Assembly (NCBI GenBank): GCA_963761115.1
Contig: CAVXFS010000003.1
Span: 372,001-436,000, forward strand
Direction of reading: 5' to 3'
Length of the DNA: 64,000 bases
DNA from: CAVXFS01 sp963761115
Lineage (GTDB): Bacteria; Pseudomonadota; Gammaproteobacteria; Burkholderiales; Gallionellaceae
Positions 25,862 through 35,789 of the stretch are shown here, one piece after another. The notes under the pieces were generated by a model. The model did not search any database and was not told the origin of the DNA. It saw only the letters and a list, made by a program, of their open reading frames with translations. Position numbers and translations under genes: made by a program. Positions within the stretch are counted from its first letter, which is position 1. The number at the start of each line of letters is the position of its first letter.

Positions 25862-27433
25862 GTGAAGCAGTTTTTGACAAACAGATTTTCTCTCGCAACT
25901 TTCCTGGTGGCGGCAGCGATGCTGCTGGGCACCGCCTGGATAGGCGACGATGCCTTCATCACATTGCGGGTGATCGATAATTTCGTCAACGGTTATGGCT
26001 TGCGCTATAACGTGATCGAGCGCGTGCAGGTGTTTACGCACCCGTTGTGGTTTATGCTGCTGACGCCATTCTACGCGCTGACCCGCGAGCCCATGGTTAC
26101 CACCATGCTGGTTTCGGTGCTGGTATCGCTGGGTGCCCTGTGGCTGCTGGCTGCCAGGATCGCGAAGGATGTCGAGTATGGCTGCCTGCTGGTCCTGCTT
26201 GCCATGGCATCGACTGCCATTTACCAGTATTCCACTTCCGGGCTCGAAACGCCGCTGACATTCCTGTTGCTGGCGATGCTCGTATGGCAGTTGCAGCAAC
26301 ATCAGCGGGTGTGGATCCCTGCCGGGATCATCGGCCTGCTATTGCTGAACCGTCTCGATCTGGCCGTGCTGGTCGGGCCGCTGGCGGCGTATCTGTTCGT
26401 TTCGGCCAGGGGACAGCGGATCAAGGTTGCCATGGCGGTGACTTTTCCGACGCTGGCGTGGATGGTGTTTTCGCTGGTCTATTACGGCGCACTGTTTCCC
26501 AATACGGCATATGCCAAGTTGGGCACAGGATTTGGCGCTGGCGAACTGGCATCGCAAGGGCTGGTATACGCCTGGGATTTTGTTCAGCACGATCCGCTGT
26601 TGGCGCTGGTGATCGGCACAGTGGTGATCGTTGCAGCACGTTCCGCTGACTGGAAGTCCAGGCTGTTGGGCCTCGGTATCGTTTTATATATTATTTATAC
26701 GATCATCATAGGTGGCGATTTCATGAGGGGACGGTTTTTTACGCCGCCCGGATTCCTTGCGTTTTGTCTGCTGGCGCGATTCCCCATGCCGGTGTGGCTG
26801 GAAAAGAAAAAAATGATCATTGGGCTGATCGGAATTGTTGCAGTTGCAGTATTGCTGGTTGCAAGAGTCATGGAGAATCAATCTACCGAGATACCTGCCA
26901 ATGGCATTACCGATGAGCGTCAATTCTTCTACGCGGATAATGGGCTGCTACCTGTTCTGGCAGCATGGAGTACAACCGGAGAAGAGCCGGTTCATCCCTG
27001 GGCGAAATTGGAGAGCGAGAGGGCGAAAGCTCATGGCAATGGGGAGATGCAATATTACTCGGTGCTGACTGCCGGAATGCATGGTTACTATGCCGGACCA
27101 ACCGCATATCTACTGGATTCATATGCCCTGACGAATGCTTTTCTTGCCCGACTTCCGGCAGTTCCCGGCGGGAGGGTCGGTCATAACCTGCGCATCCCCC
27201 CGCCAGGTTACCGCGAATCGATATACCCATATCCAAAAACGGATATAGAGTCCCTGCGTCCGTTATTGAACGACGTGACACTTGCCACGCGCGCGCCGTT
27301 TTTTGCCAGGGGCAGATGGAGTGCCATCTGGAGATTGAGCTTTGGCTACTACAACTGGATATACCGGGAAAATTATCAGCAGTTCACGATTCGAAGGAAT
27401 ACATTGCATCCGGCCACACAATCAAGACAATGA
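25862..27433 (+). CDS. GT-C family membrane glycosyltransferase (AftB-like)
   Basis: 523 residues, start GTG 25862 (no ATG precedes the first span; the ribosome-binding site is weak). After the first hydrophobic segment it has WIGDDAFITLRVIDNF followed by YGLRYN and ERVQVFTHPLW. This DDAF...G.G..N..ERV...T.PLW signature is shared by GT-C arabinofuranosyl/hexosyl transferases related to mycobacterial AftB. The paired Asp residues are the expected catalytic/metal site facing the periplasm. About nine further spans and a soluble C-terminal tail follow. It likely adds sugars from lipid-linked donors to an envelope glycan. Confidence 0.75.
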   Translation: MKQFLTNRFSLATFLVAAAMLLGTAWIGDDAFITLRVIDNFVNGYGLRYNVIERVQVFTHPLWFMLLTPFYALTREPMVTTMLVSVLVSLGALWLLAARIAKDVEYGCLLVLLAMASTAIYQYSTSGLETPLTFLLLAMLVWQLQQHQRVWIPAGIIGLLLLNRLDLAVLVGPLAAYLFVSARGQRIKVAMAVTFPTLAWMVFSLVYYGALFPNTAYAKLGTGFGAGELASQGLVYAWDFVQHDPLLALVIGTVVIVAARSADWKSRLLGLGIVLYIIYTIIIGGDFMRGRFFTPPGFLAFCLLARFPMPVWLEKKKMIIGLIGIVAVAVLLVARVMENQSTEIPANGITDERQFFYADNGLLPVLAAWSTTGEEPVHPWAKLESERAKAHGNGEMQYYSVLTAGMHGYYAGPTAYLLDSYALTNAFLARLPAVPGGRVGHNLRIPPPGYRESIYPYPKTDIESLRPLLNDVTLATRAPFFARGRWSAIWRLSFGYYNWIYRENYQQFTIRRNTLHPATQSRQ

Positions 27434-27518
27434 TAGATCGAGTTCAAGAGGAAGCGCTTGCACGAAAGAAATAATGCTGCCGTCATTGTTAACCGGCGGG
27501 GATCGCTGGCCTGGTTAT

Positions 27519-29357
27519 TTATTTGTGAGACTCCCTGATAACGAATGCCGGATAACCGTCATCGACCGAAAGCGGCAGGCCGTCAACCACGACGGTGACA
27601 TAAGGCCTCAAACTGGCATCTTCAACTTTGATCACGTGGCGCAGGCCTGATCTCTTGAAACGTAGAACATCACCTGCATGCACCTGGGTACTGCCACAAT
27701 TTCCCCTGGAATAATATACAAATCCTCTCAGCGTTAATTGACCATCCTTCCAGAGGCCCTTTTCCCACGAGGTCCGGGTCAGGTTGACCGGATAGAAAAC
27801 ATCCCTCGTATATTTATTGCTGCACAGGGAGATCGATCTGAAATCAAGCAGCAAATCATCCGGGCCCGGGTTTACCCGGGCGGCGGGGTCTTTTTCAAGC
27901 ACTATGTTGGAAGTGGCCAATCCGGCATCCCGCAATGCCAGGATTGTCATGCCTGTTGTCGGCGGTCCCATCCGTGACATGAAAAAGCCGAATTCATCAT
28001 AAGCGGAGACGAAGGAGGCCGAAGGCATTCTGACAGGAATATTCAAGGAAGCTGCATCCTGGGAAACCAGGTATGCCGGTGGCGGTTCCTGAAGAAGACG
28101 GATTATCGTTGTTGATGGTTTGCCGCTGTCTTTCACCTGTTTTTCCAGCGCCTCAAGCAGCGCGACATTCGGCGCGACGAATCCATCGAAAACATTGCTG
28201 TAGGCGGAATATCCTGCCAAACCAATAAAAATCGCCGGGACAAGCAGCAATCCCCGTTTTGACAGCTTAGGAAAACGCCCCCTGGCGACGATGCCTGTCG
28301 CCCACACGCCTAACTCGTGTCCCATCAGCACTGCCAGAACGGCAATCGCTGCGCTGATCGCCACAGTTGATCTATAAGTAGCCCAATTCTCCGCCGTCAC
28401 CAGGTTGGGCAAGGATGCGCCAATCAGGAAACACACCACCCCGGTCAGGGCAAGCCATGCCGGGCGGCCAAGTCTTCTGCAATACAGAACGGCCCCAACG
28501 ATTATCACGGTCAAAACGACACCTGCCGCCAGGGAACTGCCGGGAACGATGTATAGCGAGAATGCATTCGTCAACAACTCGGAGACATACCAGTGAAGCT
28601 TTCCCGCTACGTCGTGCACCAGGGTGAACCGGCCAACGCCGGCTGGCCTCGGGGCACTGATGCTGATATAAGCGAGGCCCGCCCGCTGAACCAGAAAGCC
28701 AAGTCCCAGGGCTATCCCGAGTGCCATCGCCGCCGTGAATATTCTTCCGGGTTTCCAGGGTGTTTCCATGCTTGCGGAGGCAATCAACGACAACACGACA
28801 GCAGCGCAGAAAAACATCGCTGCGGGTTGGTATATAAGAAGCGCAGCCAGCAGAAGAGCTACCGAAGATGTAATCCTTGCGGCCTGGTTGTTGAAAAGCG
28901 CAGAAGCAGGAGGTGTCAGCAGAAAAGCCGCCGCCAGGGCGAGCAAAGCTGAGTAAGGGTATGGAAATGCTATTGCCCAGGATGCAAACACCTGGAACGA
29001 TGGCAGCAAAATGATGCTGCACGCCAGGGCCAGTGAAGTAATTGTTGTGAGCCGATGCGCTCTGCAAAAATTGTAGAGACCCCATCCCACACACCATATG
29101 CCAAATACAGTGATCGACCTTAGGACTGACAACTTGTCGATGGAAAATTTCGCCCAGGAAAATCCAATATTCGCGAACAGGTCATTCAGCGGCCTGCCTT
29201 GCGCGGTAAATTCGCCAAAGCTGGCGCCATTCAACCATATGTAGTCGTCATAAAATCCATACCTGTTAACAATTACAGAGGAATAACACACTCCAACCAG
29301 GCAGGCGATGAGCAATGCAATGGCAAATTCATGCAGTGTGACTGACTTGAGCTTCAC
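27519..29357 (-). CDS. GtrII-like polytopic membrane protein
   Basis: 612 residues, start GTG 29357. The first span is followed by YGFYDDYIWLNGASFGEF and GRPLNDLFANIG, resembling the acidic loop and 'GRP' motif of the glucosyltransferase II (GtrII) family that decorates O-antigen. About ten hydrophobic spans lie within the first 370 residues. A soluble periplasmic C-terminal domain follows, including DYRKCY-like cysteines (SLCSNKY, GNCGST) that could form disulfides. It is convergent with the preceding GT-C gene (85 bp between stops). An envelope sugar-transfer role is inferred. Confidence 0.6.
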   Translation of the reverse strand: MKLKSVTLHEFAIALLIACLVGVCYSSVIVNRYGFYDDYIWLNGASFGEFTAQGRPLNDLFANIGFSWAKFSIDKLSVLRSITVFGIWCVGWGLYNFCRAHRLTTITSLALACSIILLPSFQVFASWAIAFPYPYSALLALAAAFLLTPPASALFNNQAARITSSVALLLAALLIYQPAAMFFCAAVVLSLIASASMETPWKPGRIFTAAMALGIALGLGFLVQRAGLAYISISAPRPAGVGRFTLVHDVAGKLHWYVSELLTNAFSLYIVPGSSLAAGVVLTVIIVGAVLYCRRLGRPAWLALTGVVCFLIGASLPNLVTAENWATYRSTVAISAAIAVLAVLMGHELGVWATGIVARGRFPKLSKRGLLLVPAIFIGLAGYSAYSNVFDGFVAPNVALLEALEKQVKDSGKPSTTIIRLLQEPPPAYLVSQDAASLNIPVRMPSASFVSAYDEFGFFMSRMGPPTTGMTILALRDAGLATSNIVLEKDPAARVNPGPDDLLLDFRSISLCSNKYTRDVFYPVNLTRTSWEKGLWKDGQLTLRGFVYYSRGNCGSTQVHAGDVLRFKRSGLRHVIKVEDASLRPYVTVVVDGLPLSVDDGYPAFVIRESHK

Positions 29358-29460
29358 TCGATTTTCGTCCGCTAACGGGGAGGTTTATGCTACCACTCTT
29401 TTATTCAATGGCTTGTTCAGGTCGTTCTGCGGAGGATCGTTCTGGCTTGCGCAGAAGGGT

Positions 29461-31920
29461 TCAATTCGTGTCCAGCAGAATACCCCAGCGGGTTTTATAG
29501 TTCAGGCTGTTGTTGACGGCACCCGAGGAATAAACATCGCTGCCGCCAGTATCCAGCAGGAAGCCGAAACTGCCCAGGTCGTGTATGGGTTCGAAATTGC
29601 CGCGGCCCTGGCCGCGATTCCTTATGAAATATTCGTCGTCGCCGCCGTTGTCAGAAAGTACGCCGATGCCGTTGTCATTACCGGCGCCCTGGGCAATGAT
29701 GTCTGCGATATAGCGATCATTGCCGCCGTTGTCGAGCAGGAAGCCGATGCCGAAGTCATGACCGCTTCCCTGCGCGACGCCGGTAGTGGCAAGGTAATTG
29801 TCGTCACCTTCGCCGTCGATCAGGACGCCGGCTGACATATGGATGCCGGCGCCCTGGGAATAGCGCCCCGAGACGTAACGGTCGTTGCCCTTGCGGTCGT
29901 CCAGGATGCCCAGCGAGTACCAGTAGCTGGATCCCTGCGCAAAATAGTCGGCCACGTAGGTGTCGTTTCCTTCCGCATCGGCGATGACGCCGATCCCGCC
30001 CGAGGCGCCGGCGAACGATTCCCATGGACGAATGCCGTAACCGAATCCCTGGGACATGGAATCGTAGGATTTGCCTGGCGCCCGGAAATCGTCAAACAAG
30101 CCGCCGGCGAAATAATTGTCATTGCCTGCGGCCTCGACGATGGCGCCGAATCCATTGACGAATCCGAATCCCTGGGCAAAGACATTGGCGGAATAGGTAT
30201 CGTTTCCTCCTGCCTCAGCCAGTAGTCCGATGCCGAAACTGCCCGCTCCCTGCGCGATGGAAATGGCGCTGTACTGATCCCTGCCGGCCAGGTCAGCCAG
30301 CATGCCAACGCCGAGCATGCCGGCGCCCTGGGCATAGTTCTTCGCCGTATAGTGGTCATTTCCTTCGAGGTCGACCAGAAAGCCGCCGCCGAGCATGCCG
30401 GCGCCCTGGGAAAAATCTGCAGTTGCGGAATAGGTATCGTCGCCGGACATGTCAATGACGACTGAAAAAGGAGTCTGGCGCGTGCTGCCGCCGGCATGGT
30501 TGAAGTAGGTATCGTTGCCGCCGAGGTCGAGAATCAGTGTGGCATCTTCCTTGTAAATGTTGTCCTGCGGACCGCCGATCAACACCCGCCCCGCCGGTGT
30601 ATCGATGACTGTCAGGTCGGCTTCCTCATGCACGACCCAGGATGCCGGGTAATGTTCGAGCTTGAAGGAATGCTTGTCCAGGGATGCCAGCGCTGGCAAA
30701 TCCAGCGCTCGTGCTATCCCCGCAGAGGCGTTCATCAGGCGGGGCAGATCCAGCTTCAACACGATATGGAAAAACCTCAGCAAGCGTGTTTCTTTGTTGC
30801 GCTTCTCCGCCAGGGAGGGCTCATGCTTGTCGGCATCCTGATTAGGCACCAGCAGTGTCGGCGCGAATGAATACAGAAAATCGATCTCCTCGGTGTCGAG
30901 GACAGACAGCACGGCAGTGCGTTCGGCATTCGCGTGCTGGATGGCCAGCACCAACCGCTCGACGTATGCTGACATGTCGGCCGGTGGCTGCGCCGCATCC
31001 GGTGACGGGGGAACGTATGTCTTGTCCAGTTCGCCCATGGCAGTCCCCACCAATCCGGCAAGGTCATGATGAGTCTGGTCGAAGTCCCGTTGTAATCCAT
31101 CGGTGATCTTGCGCGCCACCACGGGTACATCCAGCGGGTTGTTCATGACGTAATTCACCTCTTGCAGCCTGAACGGGTTGTACCCGGGTTGACGAACCAG
31201 CGGGCTGACGACCTTGTCGGTCTCGTCGTGGAATTGCTGGAGCAACTTCACAAACTCGTTCGTCAGCCCCTCTTTTTCCAGTGCTTCACCGAGCAGTGAC
31301 GGACTCTTCCCGGGCTGCCTGTGTTCCAGTTCGGGGTGCGGTTTCAGGACCGAGTCGATGCGCGGGGCAGTGCCCAGTGTCGCTTCCAGTTCCAGCAAAT
31401 CCTTTCCGCGCATGACCTGCAGTTTCACTTTGTCGCCGGGATGTTTTTTCGAAATATCCAGGCGCAGGGTAAGCAGCGACTGGAAGCCCTTGTCCTTGAA
31501 GTGTGCGCCGTCGAGGCCAACAATCAGGTCGCCCTCGAGCAGGCCCGCCGCCTCCGCTCCGGAGTCCGGCATGATCCTGGCGATCTCTATGGCCTGCAGG
31601 TCATGCCCGCCGTCAGGCGCTTTTGGCATTTCCTCCGGAAGTTTCATGGCGATGCCCAGCCAGCCCTTCTCTTCCATCCTCGGCAACTGCGCGCGCAGCG
31701 AGTTCCAGTCCCTGGCCGTTCCAAACAGATCGTCAAGGCGGGAAATGTCGGTATTGATCGCTGCGCCGAGCGCCTGCAATCCGCTGTCCTTGAATTCGTA
31801 GGTTTTGTCGATTTCCTGCGGACGCTGGGTGGATGCAGCCCAGACCAAGCTGGACAGGCTGGCAGTGACCAGCGCAACGATCAATCGGCGGAACAGTGTT
31901 GAATGAAACTTTATCGCCAT
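29461..31920 (-). CDS. Secreted PDZ protein with GxDxY repeat array
   Basis: 819 residues from ATG 31920, where a clear signal peptide begins (basic MAIKFHSTLFRR, hydrophobic core, cleavage near VWAAS); a longer in-frame extension into cca lacks one. A PDZ domain spans about residues 86-176 (WLGIAM...GLLEGDLIVGLDG). A helical middle region has no recognised family. From about 465 to the end there are twelve units with the signature DxxGxDxYxxxxxxQGxGxxGxGxL, about 24-35 residues each, likely a beta-solenoid. No protease triad was found. The role is unknown: an export-associated periplasmic or surface structural protein is suggested. It lies 77 bp downstream of cca on the same strand. Confidence 0.75.
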   Translation of the reverse strand: MAIKFHSTLFRRLIVALVTASLSSLVWAASTQRPQEIDKTYEFKDSGLQALGAAINTDISRLDDLFGTARDWNSLRAQLPRMEEKGWLGIAMKLPEEMPKAPDGGHDLQAIEIARIMPDSGAEAAGLLEGDLIVGLDGAHFKDKGFQSLLTLRLDISKKHPGDKVKLQVMRGKDLLELEATLGTAPRIDSVLKPHPELEHRQPGKSPSLLGEALEKEGLTNEFVKLLQQFHDETDKVVSPLVRQPGYNPFRLQEVNYVMNNPLDVPVVARKITDGLQRDFDQTHHDLAGLVGTAMGELDKTYVPPSPDAAQPPADMSAYVERLVLAIQHANAERTAVLSVLDTEEIDFLYSFAPTLLVPNQDADKHEPSLAEKRNKETRLLRFFHIVLKLDLPRLMNASAGIARALDLPALASLDKHSFKLEHYPASWVVHEEADLTVIDTPAGRVLIGGPQDNIYKEDATLILDLGGNDTYFNHAGGSTRQTPFSVVIDMSGDDTYSATADFSQGAGMLGGGFLVDLEGNDHYTAKNYAQGAGMLGVGMLADLAGRDQYSAISIAQGAGSFGIGLLAEAGGNDTYSANVFAQGFGFVNGFGAIVEAAGNDNYFAGGLFDDFRAPGKSYDSMSQGFGYGIRPWESFAGASGGIGVIADAEGNDTYVADYFAQGSSYWYSLGILDDRKGNDRYVSGRYSQGAGIHMSAGVLIDGEGDDNYLATTGVAQGSGHDFGIGFLLDNGGNDRYIADIIAQGAGNDNGIGVLSDNGGDDEYFIRNRGQGRGNFEPIHDLGSFGFLLDTGGSDVYSSGAVNNSLNYKTRWGILLDTN

Positions 31921-31997
31921 GATCTTTTTTGTGCGGCCAATCAAATAGGGTACAGGCCAGATGGCCTCGGCATGTCGATTTATCATGCTTCTTGGGA

Positions 31998-33236
31998 TCA
32001 AGGGCTGGTAGCAGTTTTCAAGATGAATTCTTCCACAGCGACAATGCGCGCTTCGCGTACCTTCTCCGCGATCAGGTTCGGGTCGGCGCACTGCTTTGCG
32101 ATGTCCCCGGCATTCACCTCCTGTGCCGCCTGCAGCGCGCACAACAGGTGTTCGGCTTGCGGATAGGCATCGTCTTCGTGTCCGGTACGGCCATGCGCGT
32201 CGCAGGCACAGGCCTGCAACAGCAGGTTGAAACGATCCGGCCTGCGCCAGGCGTCGCAGCTCTGGAACAGACGCACGATGGTGTCCGGGCGCAGTTCCCT
32301 GGCGCGGTGCACATCGCCGTGAAAGCGTGCAACCAGCAGGCCCAGATCCCTGCATTCGCCGGGAACACGCAGGCGATCGCACAATGCGCGCAACAGGTCG
32401 ACACTGCGCGTTTCGTGGCCGATGTGGCGCGGCAGGATGTCCCTTGGGGTGGTGCCCTTGCCCAGGTCATGGGTCAGTGCGGCAAAGCGAACCTCCAGCA
32501 CATGATCCTGTCGCGCCGCCTGGTCCACCACCAGCATGGTATGCACGCCGCAGTCGATTTCGGGATGGTATTGCGGCGGCTGCGGCACGCCGAACAGCGC
32601 ATCGACTTCGGGCAATATCTTCGCCAGCGCACCGCATTCGCGCAGGGTCATGAAAAACCGCGACGGGGATTTTTCCATCAGGCCGCGCGCCAGTTCCTGC
32701 CACACGCGCTCGGCCACCAGCGCATCGACCTCGCCGTTGGTCACCATTTCGCGCATCAGGGCCAGCGTTTCCGGGGCAATGGAAAACCCGAAGCGTGCGA
32801 CAAAACGCGCCGCGCGCAAAATGCGCACCGGGTCCTCGTTGAATGCGGGGCTGACATGGCGCAGGATGCCTGCACGCAGGTCGGCTGTGCCGCCATGGGG
32901 ATCGATCAGGTTGCCGTCGGCATCCTCGGCCATCGCGTTGATGGTGAAATCGCGCCGCAGCAGGTCCTGTTCCAGTGTCACGTCCGGCGCGGCATGGACG
33001 TTAAAGCCCTTGTAGCCGCGCGACACCTTGCGTTCGGTGCGTGCCAGCGCATATTCCTCATGTGTTTGCGGGTGCAGGAAAACCGGGAAATCCTTGCCGA
33101 CTGGCTGAAAACCAAGAGCAGTCATGGCTTCCGGCGTGCCGCCCACCACCACCCAGTCATGATCCTCGACGGGCAGTCCCAGCATGCGGTCGCGTATCGC
33201 CCCGCCCACACAATAAAACTTCAATTCATCTTTCAT
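31998..33236 (-). CDS. cca: CCA tRNA nucleotidyltransferase
   Basis: 412 residues, the same length as the E. coli enzyme. The class II nucleotidyltransferase head has GGAIRD (11-16) and metal-binding Asp25/Asp27 in EDHDWVVVGG, then RRDFTINAMA and the EDPVRILRAARF nucleotide-selection region. A C-terminal HD domain is visible (CGVHTML, ALTHDLGKG), giving the bifunctional phosphatase/phosphodiesterase type of gammaproteobacteria and betaproteobacteria. It adds or repairs the 3' CCA of tRNAs. The first 11 bp overlap the 3' end of slt, so the two are co-transcribed. Confidence 0.97.
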   Translation of the reverse strand: MKDELKFYCVGGAIRDRMLGLPVEDHDWVVVGGTPEAMTALGFQPVGKDFPVFLHPQTHEEYALARTERKVSRGYKGFNVHAAPDVTLEQDLLRRDFTINAMAEDADGNLIDPHGGTADLRAGILRHVSPAFNEDPVRILRAARFVARFGFSIAPETLALMREMVTNGEVDALVAERVWQELARGLMEKSPSRFFMTLRECGALAKILPEVDALFGVPQPPQYHPEIDCGVHTMLVVDQAARQDHVLEVRFAALTHDLGKGTTPRDILPRHIGHETRSVDLLRALCDRLRVPGECRDLGLLVARFHGDVHRARELRPDTIVRLFQSCDAWRRPDRFNLLLQACACDAHGRTGHEDDAYPQAEHLLCALQAAQEVNAGDIAKQCADPNLIAEKVREARIVAVEEFILKTATSP

Positions 33237-35211
33237 CCGTAGGCGGCAACCTGGTCGCCGTGTCCCCGACGGCGATCACGCCGAGCCGTTCCTTCAGCGA
33301 ACGCGCCGGCTTGCCAAACCGTTCGGCGTAATACTCGGTGTTGCTCATCACTTTCTTGACATAGCCGCGCGTTTCGTCGAAGGGAATATTCTCTATATAG
33401 ATCGCACCCTCCAGCGGCATGTCGCCACGCCACTTGAGCGCGCGCCTCGGCCCCGCGTTATAGGCAGCCGTGGCCAGTACCGGGCTATTGTCGAATTTGT
33501 TCAGCATCGATTTCATGTAGTACGTGCCAAGGGTGAAGTTTGTGTCGAGCTGATGAATCGACGATTTGCGGTAATCCCGCAAGCCCAGCTTGCGCGCGAT
33601 CCAGCGCGCCGTTGCCGGCATGATCTGCATCAACCCGCTGGCGCCAGCATCGGATTTTGCTGCCGTGACGAAACGGCTTTCCTGGCGCATCAGGCCATAT
33701 ACCCATTCTTCTTCCAGATCGTTCTGGCGGATATGTGACTGCAGTTCATCCCGATAGGGCGCGAGATAACGCAGGTTGAAATCATGCAATTCCTGGGTGC
33801 GTTCTGCGGTATTGATGGCGCGGTCGTACATGCCATTGCGGCGGGCGATTTCCGCCGCCGTAAGCAATTGCTGGTCATCGAAATTGCGTACCGCCCAGAT
33901 CCATTCCCTGAAAGCCTCGGTGCGCAAATTCATGCGGTACAAGGCCAACGCGCGCTGCATGGCAGGCCGCTCCTGCATCGCCTTCAAATCCTGCTCATTC
34001 GGCAGATAGGTGACCAGCATGATGCCTGTGGTGGGTGTCGTGCCCAGTTCCTCCGCGGCCAGCTGCCCGTAAAAATCGTATTGACCGCTCAGTGATGAGA
34101 ACAGTGCCGATGCTTCATCGTTCCTGCCCAGCGCCCGCAGCGCACGTGCCTTCCAATAGATCCAGGCTTCTTCCTGCTGCTCGGTTGGCGACATGTTTCC
34201 TATGCTCGCCAGCACTTCATTCCAGTCATGGGCGAGCAGGGCGGCACGGACTCGCCAGGCCGACTGAGTCTCGGTAAGGGGCGCCTTGCCTGCATCCCTG
34301 AACCACTCAAGTGCTTGCGCATCGTGATGCCGCGCCGCTTCGTAGCCCAGCATGGCATAAAAACGCCCCTGTTCCGCGGCACTGAAATTCTTCGATATTT
34401 TTTTCCACTGGGTGAAAGCCAGTTGCGGCTCCTGTCCGGCGAGACGCTGCAAGGCAAACAACGCCAGCTCGCGTTGCGTTTCGTTGGCGGGTTTCAGCTT
34501 GAGGCTTTTCAGATAGGATTGCGCGTTGCGCGTTACATGATGCAGGGTTCTTGCGGACAAATGGCGTTTGGCCGACAGCCTGGGCAACAAGGATTTGACC
34601 ATGCTGACATTGCCTGCCCGCAGAGCCATGCTCGCTCGCTGCCAAACGTCCGCCTCGCTGATCGTGCCCTCGTCGAATGCGATGTCGAACAGAGTCGCGC
34701 AGCTTGCCGGCGGCTCGCTCAGGTCGGTCAGCCAGAGTTGGCGTACCTCATCCAGCACGGCGATTTTTTGCCTGCGCAGGCGCGACTGCATGGCATAACA
34801 GGACAGTTCTGCATCGCCGTTCAACAAATTCGGATATTCCGCGTCGAAGTCGTCCCATTGCTGTTTTTTTCCAAGCGACTTCAGCCATTCGCCGCGCAGG
34901 CGGTCAATCACCGGCGTTTCATCATGGCGCGCAAGAAATGCCTTTATGCTTGCCGGGTCATCTGTTTCCAGATGCATGCGCAAACGGTAATAGGCAATAT
35001 AGGGTTCCAGCGGGCTATTGGCCAACCCTGCCGCGTGGCGTTCAAATTTCTCAGCATCGCCGACACGAAAATCCTCACGTGCAGCAATAAAATCTTCATC
35101 GGCAGCAGAGTATGGCGCCCCGCTTGCCTGTGTTTCCGGAGGAGCTTGCGCGTTCACGCTCGCCAGTGCAACAGCGGGAACCAATAGCAGAGTGAGAAGT
35201 AGAGATTTCAT
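33226..35211 (-). CDS. slt: Soluble lytic murein transglycosylase
   Basis: 661 residues with an N-terminal signal peptide (MKSLLLTLLLVPAVALASVNA), a long alpha-superhelical U/L region typical of Slt70, and a C-terminal goose-type SLT domain. The catalytic Glu is in RQESRF near residue 511, followed by SGLMQIMPATA and the AAYNAGP motif. It cleaves the beta-1,4 MurNAc-GlcNAc bond with 1,6-anhydro formation in the periplasm during cell-wall turnover. The pairing with cca is conserved in many betaproteobacteria. Confidence 0.95.
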   Translation of the reverse strand: MKSLLLTLLLVPAVALASVNAQAPPETQASGAPYSAADEDFIAAREDFRVGDAEKFERHAAGLANSPLEPYIAYYRLRMHLETDDPASIKAFLARHDETPVIDRLRGEWLKSLGKKQQWDDFDAEYPNLLNGDAELSCYAMQSRLRRQKIAVLDEVRQLWLTDLSEPPASCATLFDIAFDEGTISEADVWQRASMALRAGNVSMVKSLLPRLSAKRHLSARTLHHVTRNAQSYLKSLKLKPANETQRELALFALQRLAGQEPQLAFTQWKKISKNFSAAEQGRFYAMLGYEAARHHDAQALEWFRDAGKAPLTETQSAWRVRAALLAHDWNEVLASIGNMSPTEQQEEAWIYWKARALRALGRNDEASALFSSLSGQYDFYGQLAAEELGTTPTTGIMLVTYLPNEQDLKAMQERPAMQRALALYRMNLRTEAFREWIWAVRNFDDQQLLTAAEIARRNGMYDRAINTAERTQELHDFNLRYLAPYRDELQSHIRQNDLEEEWVYGLMRQESRFVTAAKSDAGASGLMQIMPATARWIARKLGLRDYRKSSIHQLDTNFTLGTYYMKSMLNKFDNSPVLATAAYNAGPRRALKWRGDMPLEGAIYIENIPFDETRGYVKKVMSNTEYYAERFGKPARSLKERLGVIAVGDTATRLPPTDER

Positions 35212-35348
35212 ACGAAACCCGCCTGATTAACTGCGGAAAGCATAACACATGCATGCGCAGCATTCCGAGGTGCCGCGTTGCCGCAATAATTGCCTGCGCT
35301 TGATCTACCTCGGGTGCCGGAAGACGATCCGATACCGATCAGCGGCAC

Positions 35349-35729
35349 TTAATTGTTCTTGGCACCCTGGTCTATCCATTTCTTGAGCAGGTCGATCTTG
35401 TCCCTGGAAAGATTGCCGTTGATACCGAACGGCATCTTGATCGAAGGGTCGGCACGGCCCTCGACCAGCATGATCAGGGTGCTGGCAAAACTGTCACCGG
35501 GCTTGATCACGGAACCGTATCGGGTGCCTTTGATGAGGCTGTCGTAAGTGCGCATGTCGAGACCGCTTTTCTCGTATCCCTTGCCCCCCGGTTGATGGCA
35601 GCTCAGGCAATAATCATTGAGGATAGGGCGAATATCCGTGCCGAAGCTGACCACCTTTTGGGTTGCACCCATTGCAGGCAGCGAAAGCATGACAGCGAAT
35701 ACACCGACCAGCAGAGTTCTGAAGTTCAT
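35349..35729 (-). CDS. Small periplasmic c-type cytochrome
   Basis: 126 residues. The signal peptide (cleavage near MGA-TQ) is followed by one heme-binding motif CLSCH (Cys41, Cys44, His45). Met99 in IKMPFG is a plausible axial ligand. The 'DIRPILNDYCLSCH' lead-in and the C-terminal LLKKWIDQGA are typical of the planctomycete-type cytochrome c domain used as small electron carriers or as fused domains. The partner is unknown. The 137-bp gap to slt contains a 7-bp inverted repeat (CCGAGGT/ACCTCGG, 35265-35313) but no gene. Confidence 0.85.
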   Translation of the reverse strand: MNFRTLLVGVFAVMLSLPAMGATQKVVSFGTDIRPILNDYCLSCHQPGGKGYEKSGLDMRTYDSLIKGTRYGSVIKPGDSFASTLIMLVEGRADPSIKMPFGINGNLSRDKIDLLKKWIDQGAKNN

Positions 35730-35789
35730 GATTTTTCTTTCAATTATGATGATCGTTGCTGGGGCAGTCTACGCCTCTTTGAGCAAAAA

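Noticed and set aside
29461..31920. HtrA/DegP-type protease
   Set aside because: A PDZ domain is present but no trypsin-like catalytic triad was found on either side of it.
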